Made by a program: the position numbers and the translations under genes
Part shown: positions 55,001-62,909 of the stretch, one piece after another
Position numbering within the stretch: position 1 is the stretch's first letter
Layout: every line of letters starts with the position of its first letter
Source: Bifidobacterium sp. ESL0690
GTDB lineage: Bacteria; Actinomycetota; Actinomycetes; Actinomycetales; Bifidobacteriaceae
Direction of reading: 5' to 3'
Assembly: GCF_029392315.1 (NCBI RefSeq)
Contig: NZ_CP113939.1
Span: forward strand, 2,046,001 to 2,110,000
Length of the DNA stretch: 64,000 nt
The notes under the pieces: model-generated
What the model saw: the letters and a program-made list of their open reading frames with translations, nothing else
Told to the model about the DNA's origin: nothing
Database searches by the model: none

Positions 55001-56338
55001 GTTATGCGTATCAAAATTGCTGACATCAAGCGTAGTGCCATTATAGAAGCTAAACATGCCGTCCATGTTGGTGACTTTTGAGGTGATAAAATTCGGGGCG
55101 CTCGCGAGATTAACAGAGTTATCACCCCAAAACATGTAGCTCATGTCGGTGACATTTTTCGTGTTGAAACCGCTCAAATCATCAAAGTCGACGTAACTAG
55201 CACCGTAAAACATATAACTCATATTTTCTACGCTGCTGGTGTCGAAATTCGGTCCAAAACGCAAGATGTACATATTGTCGCAATCCTTAAACATGTAACT
55301 CATGTCCTTGACCCGGGAGGTATCTAACCCTATCAAGTTAAGCCCTTTATTGCTACCGTGATAACCGCCCTTTTGGAAGCACCCTTCGAACATGTGGCTC
55401 ATATCGGTGACCTTGCTGGTGTTCCAGCCATCAAACGGCGTCTCATAATCGTTGGGATAGAGGTTCTGGCAGTCTTTGAACATGCTGTTCATATCGGTTA
55501 CATTGCTGACGTCCCAAGAGCCAATTTTGTGATGGTACGTTTCCAGATACTCAAGCTGCTCACATCCTTCGAACATGTGGCTCATGTCGGTGACCTTGCC
55601 CGTGTTAAAGTCACGATAATCGAAATACCCTGTATTTGCAGACAACTTCTTATCGTTCATGAAAAACTTCGACATGTTGGTCACTTCACTGGTGTCGAAG
55701 CCAGAGATGTCAATGCGACGCAACGTCGGCAGATTCGCAAACAACCCAGTCTGATCGCCGCTAAGCTTCAGTTTGCCCTTTCCCTCAACAAACACATCGA
55801 TCAATGACGAAGTTTTATCGAGAAGGGCACGAAAATCATCCCTTGATACCGGTACGTCGGAATCACCCACCGTAATCCTGAGATCGTCGAAATCAGAAGA
55901 GTGCCTGATACACCAACTCGCACCGTTGAGTGTTCCACTCAACTGGCAGTCACCCTCGCCTTGTGCAGAGACCTGCGGAGTGGATGTTGGCTCTTCGGAC
56001 TGCGGGCCGGCTTGCGGCTGCGGGGCCGGATCCGATTGCGCTTGCGGCTGCGGCGTCTGAGACTGTGCCGACGGGGCGGCGGCGTCCTTTTTCGCGTCGG
56101 GGGCGGCCACCTTGGACTGCGAACCAGACACGGGACTATCCTGCGACTTCAGATCGGCATTCGACTGGGGCGCCTTACTGGCTTTCGTCGTGGCCGCATT
56201 GTTTTGTTGAACCTCCTGGGTAGCCGCCTCCCCGGACGGCTCGATGGTGGGATTGTCGGCAGATGCCGCGACGCCGGTTCCCAGCGCCATCGCCGAGGCT
56301 ACCAGCAGACCGATTACCGCTTTGTTCCACGATTTCAT
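52079..56338 (-). CDS. Surface protein 2: largest DUF285-repeat protein with C-terminal membrane anchor
   Basis: This 1419-residue paralogue of protein 1 has signal peptide MKSWNKAVIGLLVASAMALG and a Gln/Pro/Ala linker. At least ten DUF285 units follow (F-D-T-S-x-V-x-N-M-S-x-M-F; about 200-600), then about five B-repeat units (VRYNPNSPAGAATGSMPDD; YDANAPAGHTAGGTG; YNANAPQGTLPSGRM). A Gly/Asn stalk leads to the end module RPKCMPDDVARRL...VAWLEADETAYGTP...SDSDYIGLPKCSF, helix FNWWWLILLLLLLVVIV and tail ERGKLNDNKNAQHY. I start it at 56338, where AAGGGAGT precedes MKSWNK; the frame runs 24 codons further upstream without support. Confidence 0.85.
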   Translation of the reverse strand: MKSWNKAVIGLLVASAMALGTGVAASADNPTIEPSGEAATQEVQQNNAATTKASKAPQSNADLKSQDSPVSGSQSKVAAPDAKKDAAAPSAQSQTPQPQAQSDPAPQPQAGPQSEEPTSTPQVSAQGEGDCQLSGTLNGASWCIRHSSDFDDLRITVGDSDVPVSRDDFRALLDKTSSLIDVFVEGKGKLKLSGDQTGLFANLPTLRRIDISGFDTSEVTNMSKFFMNDKKLSANTGYFDYRDFNTGKVTDMSHMFEGCEQLEYLETYHHKIGSWDVSNVTDMNSMFKDCQNLYPNDYETPFDGWNTSKVTDMSHMFEGCFQKGGYHGSNKGLNLIGLDTSRVKDMSYMFKDCDNMYILRFGPNFDTSSVENMSYMFYGASYVDFDDLSGFNTKNVTDMSYMFWGDNSVNLASAPNFITSKVTNMDGMFSFYNGTTLDVSNFDTHNVTNMSSMFWENKNVKVLDVSHFNTSKVTNMEGMFLGCEQVKTLDVSHFDTRHVTNMMMMFEDMYNVTKLDVSNFRLDCIRPTISEMYNWSGLYQMFFGTGKVKSIDFSGWDMRSKDGLVVVPPSVQRITIGPGTRLFDYEPGDTWGVSYPVLKPTQDDTYTGKWAQVPVDGTDSASVDPSVGYFSGDLVARAKGNDSARAGTYVWQQRKTVALEGNEPSEDYKVALNDGAAASTDAKGIPALTGIPAVTFDRDGKVTSNRPVNTAAQFKLAAPESPFSMTKLDGSDGSYQPNEDYIFKGWNTSADGSGKSYQPGASVAPIPEKLYARWKLGDTVSFTVRYNPNSPAGAATGSMPDDTYHAARGTETSHGFTVKANAFAVNGWKFTGWNTKANGTGTAYKAGDSLTVPYNTAVKLYAQWRKINSADYCVWYYGNDGDAKAIGFPNQTSGCIVPPRGPNLEPLHGDAFTGNDANDEDLNNYPYKVRVADANKYWFTMKDGWKVVGFTDDNGTFYKEGDSVKIKPKKNAECHMVGWRPVCTSAAPSGKLYAQWGKDVDYRLNYDANAPAGHTAGGTGTANETVTRSVRKSDDLEHYTSAAAANGWTVEGWMFTGWNTAADGTGTTYVPGNQVPLLKSKPTTLYAQWKATSVPITPVTPTQASYEVRYNANAPQGTLPSGRMDVERYTLKLGENGVTDVTKYPNYQVKASGYAVAGYEFKGWNTKSDGTGKSYASGDKLDMVPGVIQFYAKWEKVTPKPNPTPNPTPGQPTVPGGNNGNNGGNPGNNGGGSSGNNGGNGNGGNNGGGVASSQPAVLAPQASVVYRAVPYRVTIGVSPNVTAPVPTPAPNSQQDTTLGTPKKKARPKCMPDDVARRLDTKRRNANKVAWLEADETAYGTPAAWSDSDYIGLPKCSFAQPTTRPVQSTKHNGFNWWWLILLLLLLVVIVSSTYIYERGKLNDNKNAQHYNGATGDGIAV

Positions 56339-56397
56339 CGTTACTCCCTTCCTTGCTCTTTCTCTACGTTTCTCCGATTCGCAAGCGTGGCCTAAAA

Positions 56398-56518
56398 CCG
56401 ATACCCACAAATCAGCATTTCAAACTTCATTACATCGTTAAACGTAACAGGCATCACATTATCGTCAGAGACTTTCTAATATGAACGGTTAAAATCGACC
56501 GGTAAGTGGTTAAAAATC
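56398..56518 (-). promoter_or_regulatory. Upstream region of surface protein 2: shared box, CGTTWAACG palindrome, 21-bp direct repeats
   Basis: The box (minus strand GATTTGTGGGTATCGG) is at 56398-56413, 60 bases before the start. CGTTAAACG is at 56436-56444. Plus-strand repeats CGGTTAAAATCG (56486-56497) and TGGTTAAAAATC (56507-56518) are 21 bp apart. All three have counterparts at the same distances before surface protein 3. Confidence 0.55.
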
Positions 56519-56991
56519 ATGGGTCAAAGAAATTAGGATTAGTTAAAATCCATCACCAGATATTTTTCTGACCTTAAAAATCACTAAAAAATAAATTACA
56601 GAAGTCCCAAATCATTAGGAATTGATTAAAAACGGCGGAAATCAGGGCTTTTTGCCCTTTGCCAGCGAGACAAAACTAATCATCGATCAAGTACGTCAAA
56701 CTATTTTTGATTGACGTCAAATCGTCCTACTGTTGACGTTTTACATTTTCGCCAAGGCTGAAAAGGCCGGAAAACAAGGAATTGCAAGGCAAATGAGGCA
56801 ATGGACGGCCTAGGCGCGAGCATGCCGCCGGCATACAGCCCCTGACGGCCCGACAACCGGCACTCCGCTTCAGCGAGAAAAACGAGAAGAAACCGGCCTC
56901 AAACAAAAAAATTGGTGGACAGCAGCAAAACTGCTGTCCACCAATTCCTCAATCATCAGTACCGTCCCGTTTCCGGAAACGGCACGAGCAA
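56519..56991. other. Rest of the intergenic region between surface proteins 3 and 2
   Basis: There is no gene here. It contains a three-copy ACGTC/ACGTT array at 21-bp spacing (56691-56744), a small hairpin GGGC-TTTTT-GCCC (about 56645-56657) and the terminator of protein 3. Part of it (to about 56560) is still alignable by eye with the region upstream of protein 3. Confidence 0.5.
56910..56946 (-). terminator. Terminator of surface protein 3
   Basis: A perfect 16-bp stem (56910-56925 with 56931-56946) has a CAAAA/TTTTG loop, followed on the minus strand by TTTTTTG. It lies 46 bases past the stop. Confidence 0.92.
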
Positions 56992-59900
56992 TCAGAACGC
57001 GACGCCACCTCCGTTGGAAGCACCGTAACCTTGTGCGTTCTTCTTGTCATTCTTCTTTTTCTTCTCATAGGCGTGAACCGAAACGGCGATCACAACTACA
57101 AGAAGGATAAGAAGAAGCAGGAGCCACCACCAGTTGAAGATGTTATGGTTCTGAGCCTTCACCTCCGGGGCGGGAGGATTCGCGAAGGCGCACCTCGGCA
57201 AGCCCTCGTAATCCGAATCGCTCCACTCAACAGGCGTGCCGTAAGCCGTCTCATCGGCCTCGAGCCACGCGACCTTGTTAGCGTTCTTCTTCTTGTTGCT
57301 CAGCCTACGGGCCACGTCGTCAGGCATGCACTTCGGGCGGGCCTTCTTCGGGGCATTCGTCTTCACCTTGCTGTCTTGCTGACCTTTAGGCGCAGGCGTC
57401 TGGGTGGGCTGGGTAGGAACCGGCGCGGTTGCATTCGGGGACACGCCCACGGTCACACGGTAGGGAGTGTAACGGTAGACCACAGAAGCCTGCGGAGCCA
57501 ACGCAGCGGGTTGCGGGCTGACTGCTCCACCGTTGTTGCCGTTGTTACCATTGTTTCCGTTATTGCCACCGTTGTTGTTGTCACCGGGTTGCGGACCTGG
57601 AGCCGGTGCGGGAGCTGGTGCCGGTGCCGGGCTAGGAGCTGGCGGCTCCGGTGTCGGGCTAGGAGTCGGTGCGGGCGAAGGAGCAGGAGCAGGAGTCTTC
57701 GTCCACTGGGCATAGAGCGTGGTCTTGCCAGGCTTGACGCTGATAATGTTGCCCACCCGATAGATACCTCGGCTACCGTCCCGAGCGGTGCTCCAGCCGG
57801 TAAAGGTGTAGCCTTCGACCGCGTAGCCGCTGGCCAGAACCTGACGATCCTGATTAATCCAGTTGCCCACTTGATTGACAGGTTGCACGTCAAAGGCATC
57901 ATCGGCCATAGAACCCGTTGCCGTCAGCCCCTGGGGTGCATTGGCCACGTAATGGATGCCGTAATGTGCCGGCTGCTTTTGAATCGGGGTAATCGGAACG
58001 GAAGACTTCTTCCACTGGGCATAGAGCTTGATGTTCTGGCCACGGGTGAAGCCCTTGACGACATCGCCCTTCTTGTAGGCCTTCTGCCCGCCGTTGGCGT
58101 CGGTATTCCAGCCCTTGAAGGCATACCCGTCAACACCGAATGCGGAATCAGGAACCGTGATCTCGATCTTCGAGGCATCAGGCCCAGCCTTACGAATGGT
58201 ATCGAGAGAACCGGTGAGCGTCGAGTCTTGAGGCGCATTTCCGTCGAAGCTCAGCTCCGCGAATTCCTGCCAGACATAGGTGCCGCCTTCGAATCCAGAA
58301 GCCTGGGTCAATGCAGCCAAGGATGCGTTATCGTCAGAAGAATCGCTTACCCAGCTCCCATCGCTCTTCGTCCAACGACCGGTATAGCCGTCGGTTTCAA
58401 CAGCACCGGAAGCATCGGGCTGGAAACCAAAGGAGGACGAGCCCGGAATCCTGGTATGCGGACCAAGCTTCAGGGATTTCACACCATATGGGAAAACATT
58501 TGTGCCCGAAGTTACGGCACGGGTATCCCAACCGGAAAGATCAATCGTGGTGAAAGCGAAATCGCCATTGAACATGAAGGTCATATCGGCGACCTTGGAA
58601 ACATTCCAGTGTGAAAGCCCCTTGATTTCGGTCAGTTGCTGCTGACCGTCGAACATGTAACTCATGTCAGTGACGTTCGAGGTATCCCAACCAGTCAGGT
58701 CCAAAGATTTCAACGAGCCGGAATGATTGGAACCGGAGTAGAACATCATCGTCATATCAGTTACCTTGCTGGTATTGAAATCGTCAAGGCCCTTGATCTC
58801 CGTCAATGAATAATCACCAGTGAACATATAGTGCATACTCGTGGCGGCATCGGTATGCCAACCGGTCAGGTCAAGGGAGGTGAGCGAAGAATCTTCGTCG
58901 AACATACTCGTAAACCACGTATTCTGGCTCACGTCCCAGTTTTCAAGACCTGGCAATGCGGTCAAATTGGGCATATCGTAGAATATTCCCTGCATATTCA
59001 TGACGTTGCCCATTCCCCAACCGGAAACATCGCCAACAGAGCTGATGCCGGTGTCACTGAACATCCATTCCGCACATTTGTCTTTGCCGAGATTCCAATT
59101 CGACAAATCGCCGACACTGGTAAGTTTGGAATTATATGCAAACATATCATGGGTATCGGTATTGTTGCTCATATCCCAGCCAGACAAATCGCCAACAGAA
59201 GTCAGCTTCGAATTAGAATCAGTATCCGTCCGAAACATCATAGACGTGTTGGTGACGGCCGAGGTATCCCAATCGTCAAGTCCGGTGACCGTAGTCAATA
59301 CAGTATCGTCGTTGAACAAGTAGCGTATATTGATGGACACGTGAGTCTTCCATTTACTGGAAGCCTTGACACCAGGAAGACCTGCACCCGGTGCGGTACG
59401 ACCAGCGCCCCAACCGGTCAGGTCGACGGTCTGGAGCTTGGGATTATTAGCGAAGAACGAGGTCAAATCCAAAGTACCGGTCTGCCCTTGCAGGAGGCTG
59501 AAATCAAGGTCGCCGACATTGTCGATGCTCTCCAGATTATCATATCCACCACAGTCGAATCGGCTTCCGGGCACGAAATGCGTGTTGGGAGCATCATCAA
59601 ACACCATGCGGACGATATTGTCCCTTATTACCTTGTTCGATGAATAAGACCACAACATGTCAGAAGGCGAACCACTAAAGTCAGCACCAAGCACACCCGA
59701 ACCGATATGCATCACATACTGGTTCGGCATTGTTTCCTCTACATACCAGTGCACTTTTTGACTGCCGTCGGCGTTACCGCCGAAATTCCCTTGAATCTTA
59801 ATGGAAGGATCCGGGTCGTCCTGCGTCGTCGGAGCCGGAGTCTGCTTGGTTTGCACAGCTGGAGCTTGCTTCTCCTGCTTGGCCTGCGTACCGGTCTTTG

Positions 59901-60207
59901 CCGAGGTTTGCGCCGGGGCGTGCTGAGTGCCGGTCTTCGGCGTCGCGGAGTCACTCTGCCTTGCCTGCGACATCGCGGAAGTCGTTCCCGGCTGAGAACC
60001 GGCCGGCTGCTTCGCGTCGATATTCACTTCACCGGGCTTGTCCGCAGAAGCCCCGCTATTATTTTGAGACTTTTGAACCTCTTGAGTGGTCAGTTGTGCA
60101 TCGGCAGTGCTTGAGCTGGCCTCGTCGGCAGATGCCACCACGCCGGTTCCAAGAGCCATTGCCGAGGCGATCAGCAGACCAATCACCGCCTTGTTCCACG
60201 ATTTCAT
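56992..60207 (-). CDS. Surface protein 3: DUF285-repeat protein with C-terminal membrane anchor
   Basis: This 1071-residue paralogue, close to protein 1 in the DUF285 array, has signal peptide MKSWNKAVIGLLIASAMALG and a Gln/Thr/Lys linker. The array (about 225-590) has units like W-D-T-S-N-V-T-D-M-S-Y-M-F. B repeats follow (FDGNAPQDSTLTGSL; IHYVANAPQGLTATGSM), then an extreme Ala/Pro stalk (PAPSPAPAPAPAPAPGPQPG) and the end module RPKCMPDDVARRL...WLEADETAYGTP...GLPRCAF, helix FNWWWLLLLLILLVVVIAV and tail EKKKKNDKKNAQGYG. The middle of three in-frame ATGs near 60210, at 60207, best fits the RBS (GAGGGA) and the conserved MKSWNK. Confidence 0.85.
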   Translation of the reverse strand: MKSWNKAVIGLLIASAMALGTGVVASADEASSSTADAQLTTQEVQKSQNNSGASADKPGEVNIDAKQPAGSQPGTTSAMSQARQSDSATPKTGTQHAPAQTSAKTGTQAKQEKQAPAVQTKQTPAPTTQDDPDPSIKIQGNFGGNADGSQKVHWYVEETMPNQYVMHIGSGVLGADFSGSPSDMLWSYSSNKVIRDNIVRMVFDDAPNTHFVPGSRFDCGGYDNLESIDNVGDLDFSLLQGQTGTLDLTSFFANNPKLQTVDLTGWGAGRTAPGAGLPGVKASSKWKTHVSINIRYLFNDDTVLTTVTGLDDWDTSAVTNTSMMFRTDTDSNSKLTSVGDLSGWDMSNNTDTHDMFAYNSKLTSVGDLSNWNLGKDKCAEWMFSDTGISSVGDVSGWGMGNVMNMQGIFYDMPNLTALPGLENWDVSQNTWFTSMFDEDSSLTSLDLTGWHTDAATSMHYMFTGDYSLTEIKGLDDFNTSKVTDMTMMFYSGSNHSGSLKSLDLTGWDTSNVTDMSYMFDGQQQLTEIKGLSHWNVSKVADMTFMFNGDFAFTTIDLSGWDTRAVTSGTNVFPYGVKSLKLGPHTRIPGSSSFGFQPDASGAVETDGYTGRWTKSDGSWVSDSSDDNASLAALTQASGFEGGTYVWQEFAELSFDGNAPQDSTLTGSLDTIRKAGPDASKIEITVPDSAFGVDGYAFKGWNTDANGGQKAYKKGDVVKGFTRGQNIKLYAQWKKSSVPITPIQKQPAHYGIHYVANAPQGLTATGSMADDAFDVQPVNQVGNWINQDRQVLASGYAVEGYTFTGWSTARDGSRGIYRVGNIISVKPGKTTLYAQWTKTPAPAPSPAPTPSPTPEPPAPSPAPAPAPAPAPGPQPGDNNNGGNNGNNGNNGNNGGAVSPQPAALAPQASVVYRYTPYRVTVGVSPNATAPVPTQPTQTPAPKGQQDSKVKTNAPKKARPKCMPDDVARRLSNKKKNANKVAWLEADETAYGTPVEWSDSDYEGLPRCAFANPPAPEVKAQNHNIFNWWWLLLLLILLVVVIAVSVHAYEKKKKNDKKNAQGYGASNGGGVAF

Positions 60208-60267
60208 CATTTCCCTCTTTCTCTCGTACATCGTGATACGACTCTGATTTATCGGCGAAGCCTAAAA

Positions 60268-60385
60268 CCATACCAATAAATCTAACCTTAAATTTACGTA
60301 CATCGTTTAACGCTACATTAATCAGATTCTTATCTAAAATCCTCAAGCCAAACGGTCGAAAATTGCTGGTAAACGGTATAAAAAT
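60268..60385 (-). promoter_or_regulatory. Upstream region of surface protein 3: shared box, CGTTWAACG palindrome, 21-bp direct repeats
   Basis: The box (minus strand GATTTATTGGTATGG) is at 60268-60282, 61 bases before the start. CGTTTAACG is at 60304-60312. Repeats CGGTCGAAAATT (60353-60364) and CGGTATAAAAAT (60374-60385) are 21 bp apart. Confidence 0.55.
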
Positions 60386-60874
60386 AAGGGCGAAAAATAT
60401 CGAGATGAATTAAAATCTATCATGCAACTTTGTTCTTCCTGCTGCAATGCACAAAAAAGAATTACATCATCGCCAAATCCGCGAAGAATATCAACAATAA
60501 AGCCATTTCTGTCGTTATTTTTTATAAGCAACGTATGCGATTTCTCATTTATTAGACATGTCAATCCTTTTAATTATGATAGACGGTTCAAGAGCTATTG
60601 CACGATTTATACCAACGAGATACCCGAGAGAAACGAAAGCATATATTATGAAGCAACGTAGTGGTTGTTCAGCAATGGAGTATTTAGGCCCCGAATATTG
60701 CGCAAGCATGACAAGATTGTCTGGGCTGGACCGTCTGGCTACTCGAACAAACAAAGTATTGGTTAATTAACAGGTAAGTGTATATTTATAAATATGTCTT
60801 ACGTATGAATTGGGGAAAGCAAGAACGGGGACTTCTCGTACATAGGCATATAACAGGGAAAGAACAGGCATTTT
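60386..60874. other. Intergenic region between surface protein 3 and LytTR gene 1
   Basis: AT-rich and with no gene supported. It has a GTTAATTAAC palindrome at 60762-60771 and the perfect 14-bp palindrome ATATTTATAAATAT at 60782-60795, about 80-110 bases before the LytTR start. The latter probably lies in its promoter. Confidence 0.45.
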
Positions 60875-61363
60875 ATGAGTATCATGTTCCGAGCAAATCC
60901 TGACCTGTCGGACGACGAACTGAACGTCATCATCGAGGCGGCGAAGCCCAGTGACGAAGCAATGCAGCTTATGCAGGGTATCAGGAAATTGAGCCGGCTG
61001 AACACCTCCACGATTGTGGTCAACACCGAAACATCGCTGGAGCTCATACCCATCGCGTCAATCATCGCCGTCGAAGTACATGACGACATGCTGCTGCTGC
61101 GGCTGATACAGAACAAAGCTGCGATGCAAAACCCGCGGGCCCCGAGCAACACGATCGCCACACGCGACACACTTGCCCACTTCTTACGGCGTCTGCCCAA
61201 CGAATTCGTAAGAATTTCGCGCCAGAGCGTCATCAACATCAATCATCTGCGATCATTAAAATTGAGCTATTCCGGCAATATGATAGCCAGCCTTGACGCC
61301 GGGATAGATGAGACTGTAGGACGGCGATACGTAGCCGACCTGAGAAAAATAATAGGAGCATAG
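60875..61363 (+). CDS. LytTR-family DNA-binding regulator 1
   Basis: This 162-residue protein has an N-terminal segment without a receiver domain (MSIMFRANPDLSDDELNVII). The C-terminal LytTR DNA-binding domain (about 60-160) has the core FVRISRQSVININHLRSLKLSYSGN. Stand-alone LytTR proteins of this size are usually encoded with a small membrane protein that inhibits them, as in the HdrRM and BrsRM systems of streptococci. The next gene, two bases on, is such a membrane protein. It is divergent from surface protein 3, making it a candidate regulator of it. Confidence 0.9.
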   Translation: MSIMFRANPDLSDDELNVIIEAAKPSDEAMQLMQGIRKLSRLNTSTIVVNTETSLELIPIASIIAVEVHDDMLLLRLIQNKAAMQNPRAPSNTIATRDTLAHFLRRLPNEFVRISRQSVININHLRSLKLSYSGNMIASLDAGIDETVGRRYVADLRKIIGA

Positions 61364-61365
61364 GC

Positions 61366-61974
61366 TTGCAATACCAAGAAAAATCGGCCGAGGACTCTTT
61401 GAACGGTGATACGGAAAACATCGGAAATACCGAAACCAGCAGTACGAAAACGGACGGCATGCAACCATCCGTCGATATTGATTTCGATTTCAACGAATGC
61501 GACGACCATGACGGAGCTTACAGCCACTCCAACCAATCACCGACGCGGGGCGAATCATGGCCGCACGCTCTCCTGAGCTATGCCATCAAAGGCATACTGT
61601 TCGGCTCGGCGGGCGCGGTCTTGATCGAGATATTCATTCCCAACTGGATTCCGATCACCAGGCTGGGAATGCTGACGATGCTCCTGATCGACGCACTGAT
61701 TGGCATCGTCACGCTCGTCTTGCAGCGTTCCGACCTGCCGCTGTTCGTCATCATCCCCACGCACCTGATTTGCACGCTACTGGTTTGCATCGGCTGGATC
61801 TGCATCAACGGGTGGCAATGGCATGTCTTCCACGAGGAGCTCACCCTTTTCGTGGTCGGGTTCATCGTGGTGTACGTCGTGATCTGGGCCGGCATACTCT
61901 TCTATTTCAATTTCATCGCCAGCAACATCAACAGGCGCTTGAGTGACAGAAAGCACATGCGCCGCAAGAACTGA
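61366..61974 (+). CDS. DUF3021-like four-helix membrane protein 1
   Basis: This 202-residue protein has a hydrophilic acidic N-terminus (about 60 residues), then four hydrophobic helices: SYAIKGILFGSAGAVLIEIF, MLTMLLIDALIGIVTLVL, IPTHLICTLLVCIGWICI, LTLFVVGFIVVYVVIWAGIL. This is the DUF3021 layout. The TTG at 61366 has AGGAG seven bases upstream, and the LytTR stop is only two bases earlier, so the pair is coupled. By analogy with LytTR regulatory systems it would hold the regulator inactive until a membrane signal arrives (inference). Confidence 0.82.
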   Translation: MQYQEKSAEDSLNGDTENIGNTETSSTKTDGMQPSVDIDFDFNECDDHDGAYSHSNQSPTRGESWPHALLSYAIKGILFGSAGAVLIEIFIPNWIPITRLGMLTMLLIDALIGIVTLVLQRSDLPLFVIIPTHLICTLLVCIGWICINGWQWHVFHEELTLFVVGFIVVYVVIWAGILFYFNFIASNINRRLSDRKHMRRKN

Positions 61975-61987
61975 AAAACCTGGCTAC

Positions 61988-62578
61988 TTAGCTGACCACG
62001 AACCGGCCGTTGCAATGATGCGCATACATATTGCGCTTGTCTTTGCTGGTCTCATGATGATAGGTCATGGCCAAAATCACGAAAACGACAATGGCGAACA
62101 CCGCCAGCGCCGACCAGTTGAAACGCAAGGCCGTGTCTGCGGAAATCGCGCTGCGAGCCTGGCCCGTCAGGCATTGCTGGATCTCGATATGCTCGTCCTG
62201 GTCACAAATCGCGTTGTCACCCGCGGCATCGCCGTCATTCGGGCCTTCGATAGGAGTGACGGGAACCTTGTGGCCTTCCGGAACCGGGGTGGCCGGGACA
62301 CTGCGCGGAGAAGTATTCTGCGCAGAATTGTTCTGCGAGGGAGCATTCTGTTGCGAAGGCTGCGAAGTGGCGGCTTTCGAAGTGACATTCTGAGAAGGAT
62401 TATCCTGCAAAACGGCACCATTCGAAGGAATGTTGTGCAAACTATCACCCTGAACGGCAGCGACAATCGGGTAGGCGTCGACGGCGTTGGAATCCACGGC
62501 TGCGTTCGCGGCGACGGGCGCAACACCCATAGCCATTGCTACGCACAAACCGATCAGAATCCTCTTCAACGACTTCAT
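61988..62578 (-). CDS. Secreted, membrane-anchored mini-protein with the same plan as the surface proteins
   Basis: This 196-residue protein has a signal peptide (MKSLKRILIGLCVAMAMGVAPVAANA) resembling that of the three large proteins. A Ser/Gln/Asn/Pro-rich stalk follows, then two cysteines (N-A-I-C-D and Q-Q-C-L), a helix led by R-F-N-W (SALAVFAIVVFVILAMTY) and a charged tail. It has no repeats. It is convergent with the DUF3021-1 gene and divergent from LytTR gene 2. RBS GAGGGG. It could be an accessory, signalling or anchor partner of the large proteins; no family is recognised. Confidence 0.75.
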   Translation of the reverse strand: MKSLKRILIGLCVAMAMGVAPVAANAAVDSNAVDAYPIVAAVQGDSLHNIPSNGAVLQDNPSQNVTSKAATSQPSQQNAPSQNNSAQNTSPRSVPATPVPEGHKVPVTPIEGPNDGDAAGDNAICDQDEHIEIQQCLTGQARSAISADTALRFNWSALAVFAIVVFVILAMTYHHETSKDKRNMYAHHCNGRFVVS

Positions 62579-62909
62579 CGTTTCCCCTCGACTAGCTCAC
62601 TTTCCTTTATTCAGACCCTCTTCGCTTACGCTTCGAGGCCAAGGATCTTGCTAACTATGTCATAAATAAAGATACCACGGTACACCGGAAGACCACGCAA
62701 CTGTCTCAGGCCAATCACACGTTTCGTTGGTTAAGCGGTATTGAATAAGCGGTGAAAACAAGATTATTTCGACAAATTGTGTAGCTATTCATACATAATA
62801 TGTATTATTGTAGAGTCAGTACTTGTGAAAGTGTTGGTCTGACAACATATGCCCTTTCATAAGCGGCTTGATTCTTCCTACTGACCAGAAGAAAGACTAG
62901 GTGGCGCAT
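62579..62909. promoter_or_regulatory. Divergent control region of mini-protein and LytTR gene 2
   Basis: Repeats GGTTAAGCGG (from 62729) and GGTGAAAACA (from 62751) are 22 bp apart and lie 150-180 bases from both start codons. A perfect palindrome ATACATAATATGTAT (62791-62805) sits about 105 bases before LytTR gene 2. No gene is seen in the region. Confidence 0.45.

Noticed and set aside
49200..60100. LPXTG sorting signal in the large surface proteins
   Set aside because: The C-termini of all three were read through. There is a transmembrane helix and charged tail but no LPXTG-like motif in front of it.
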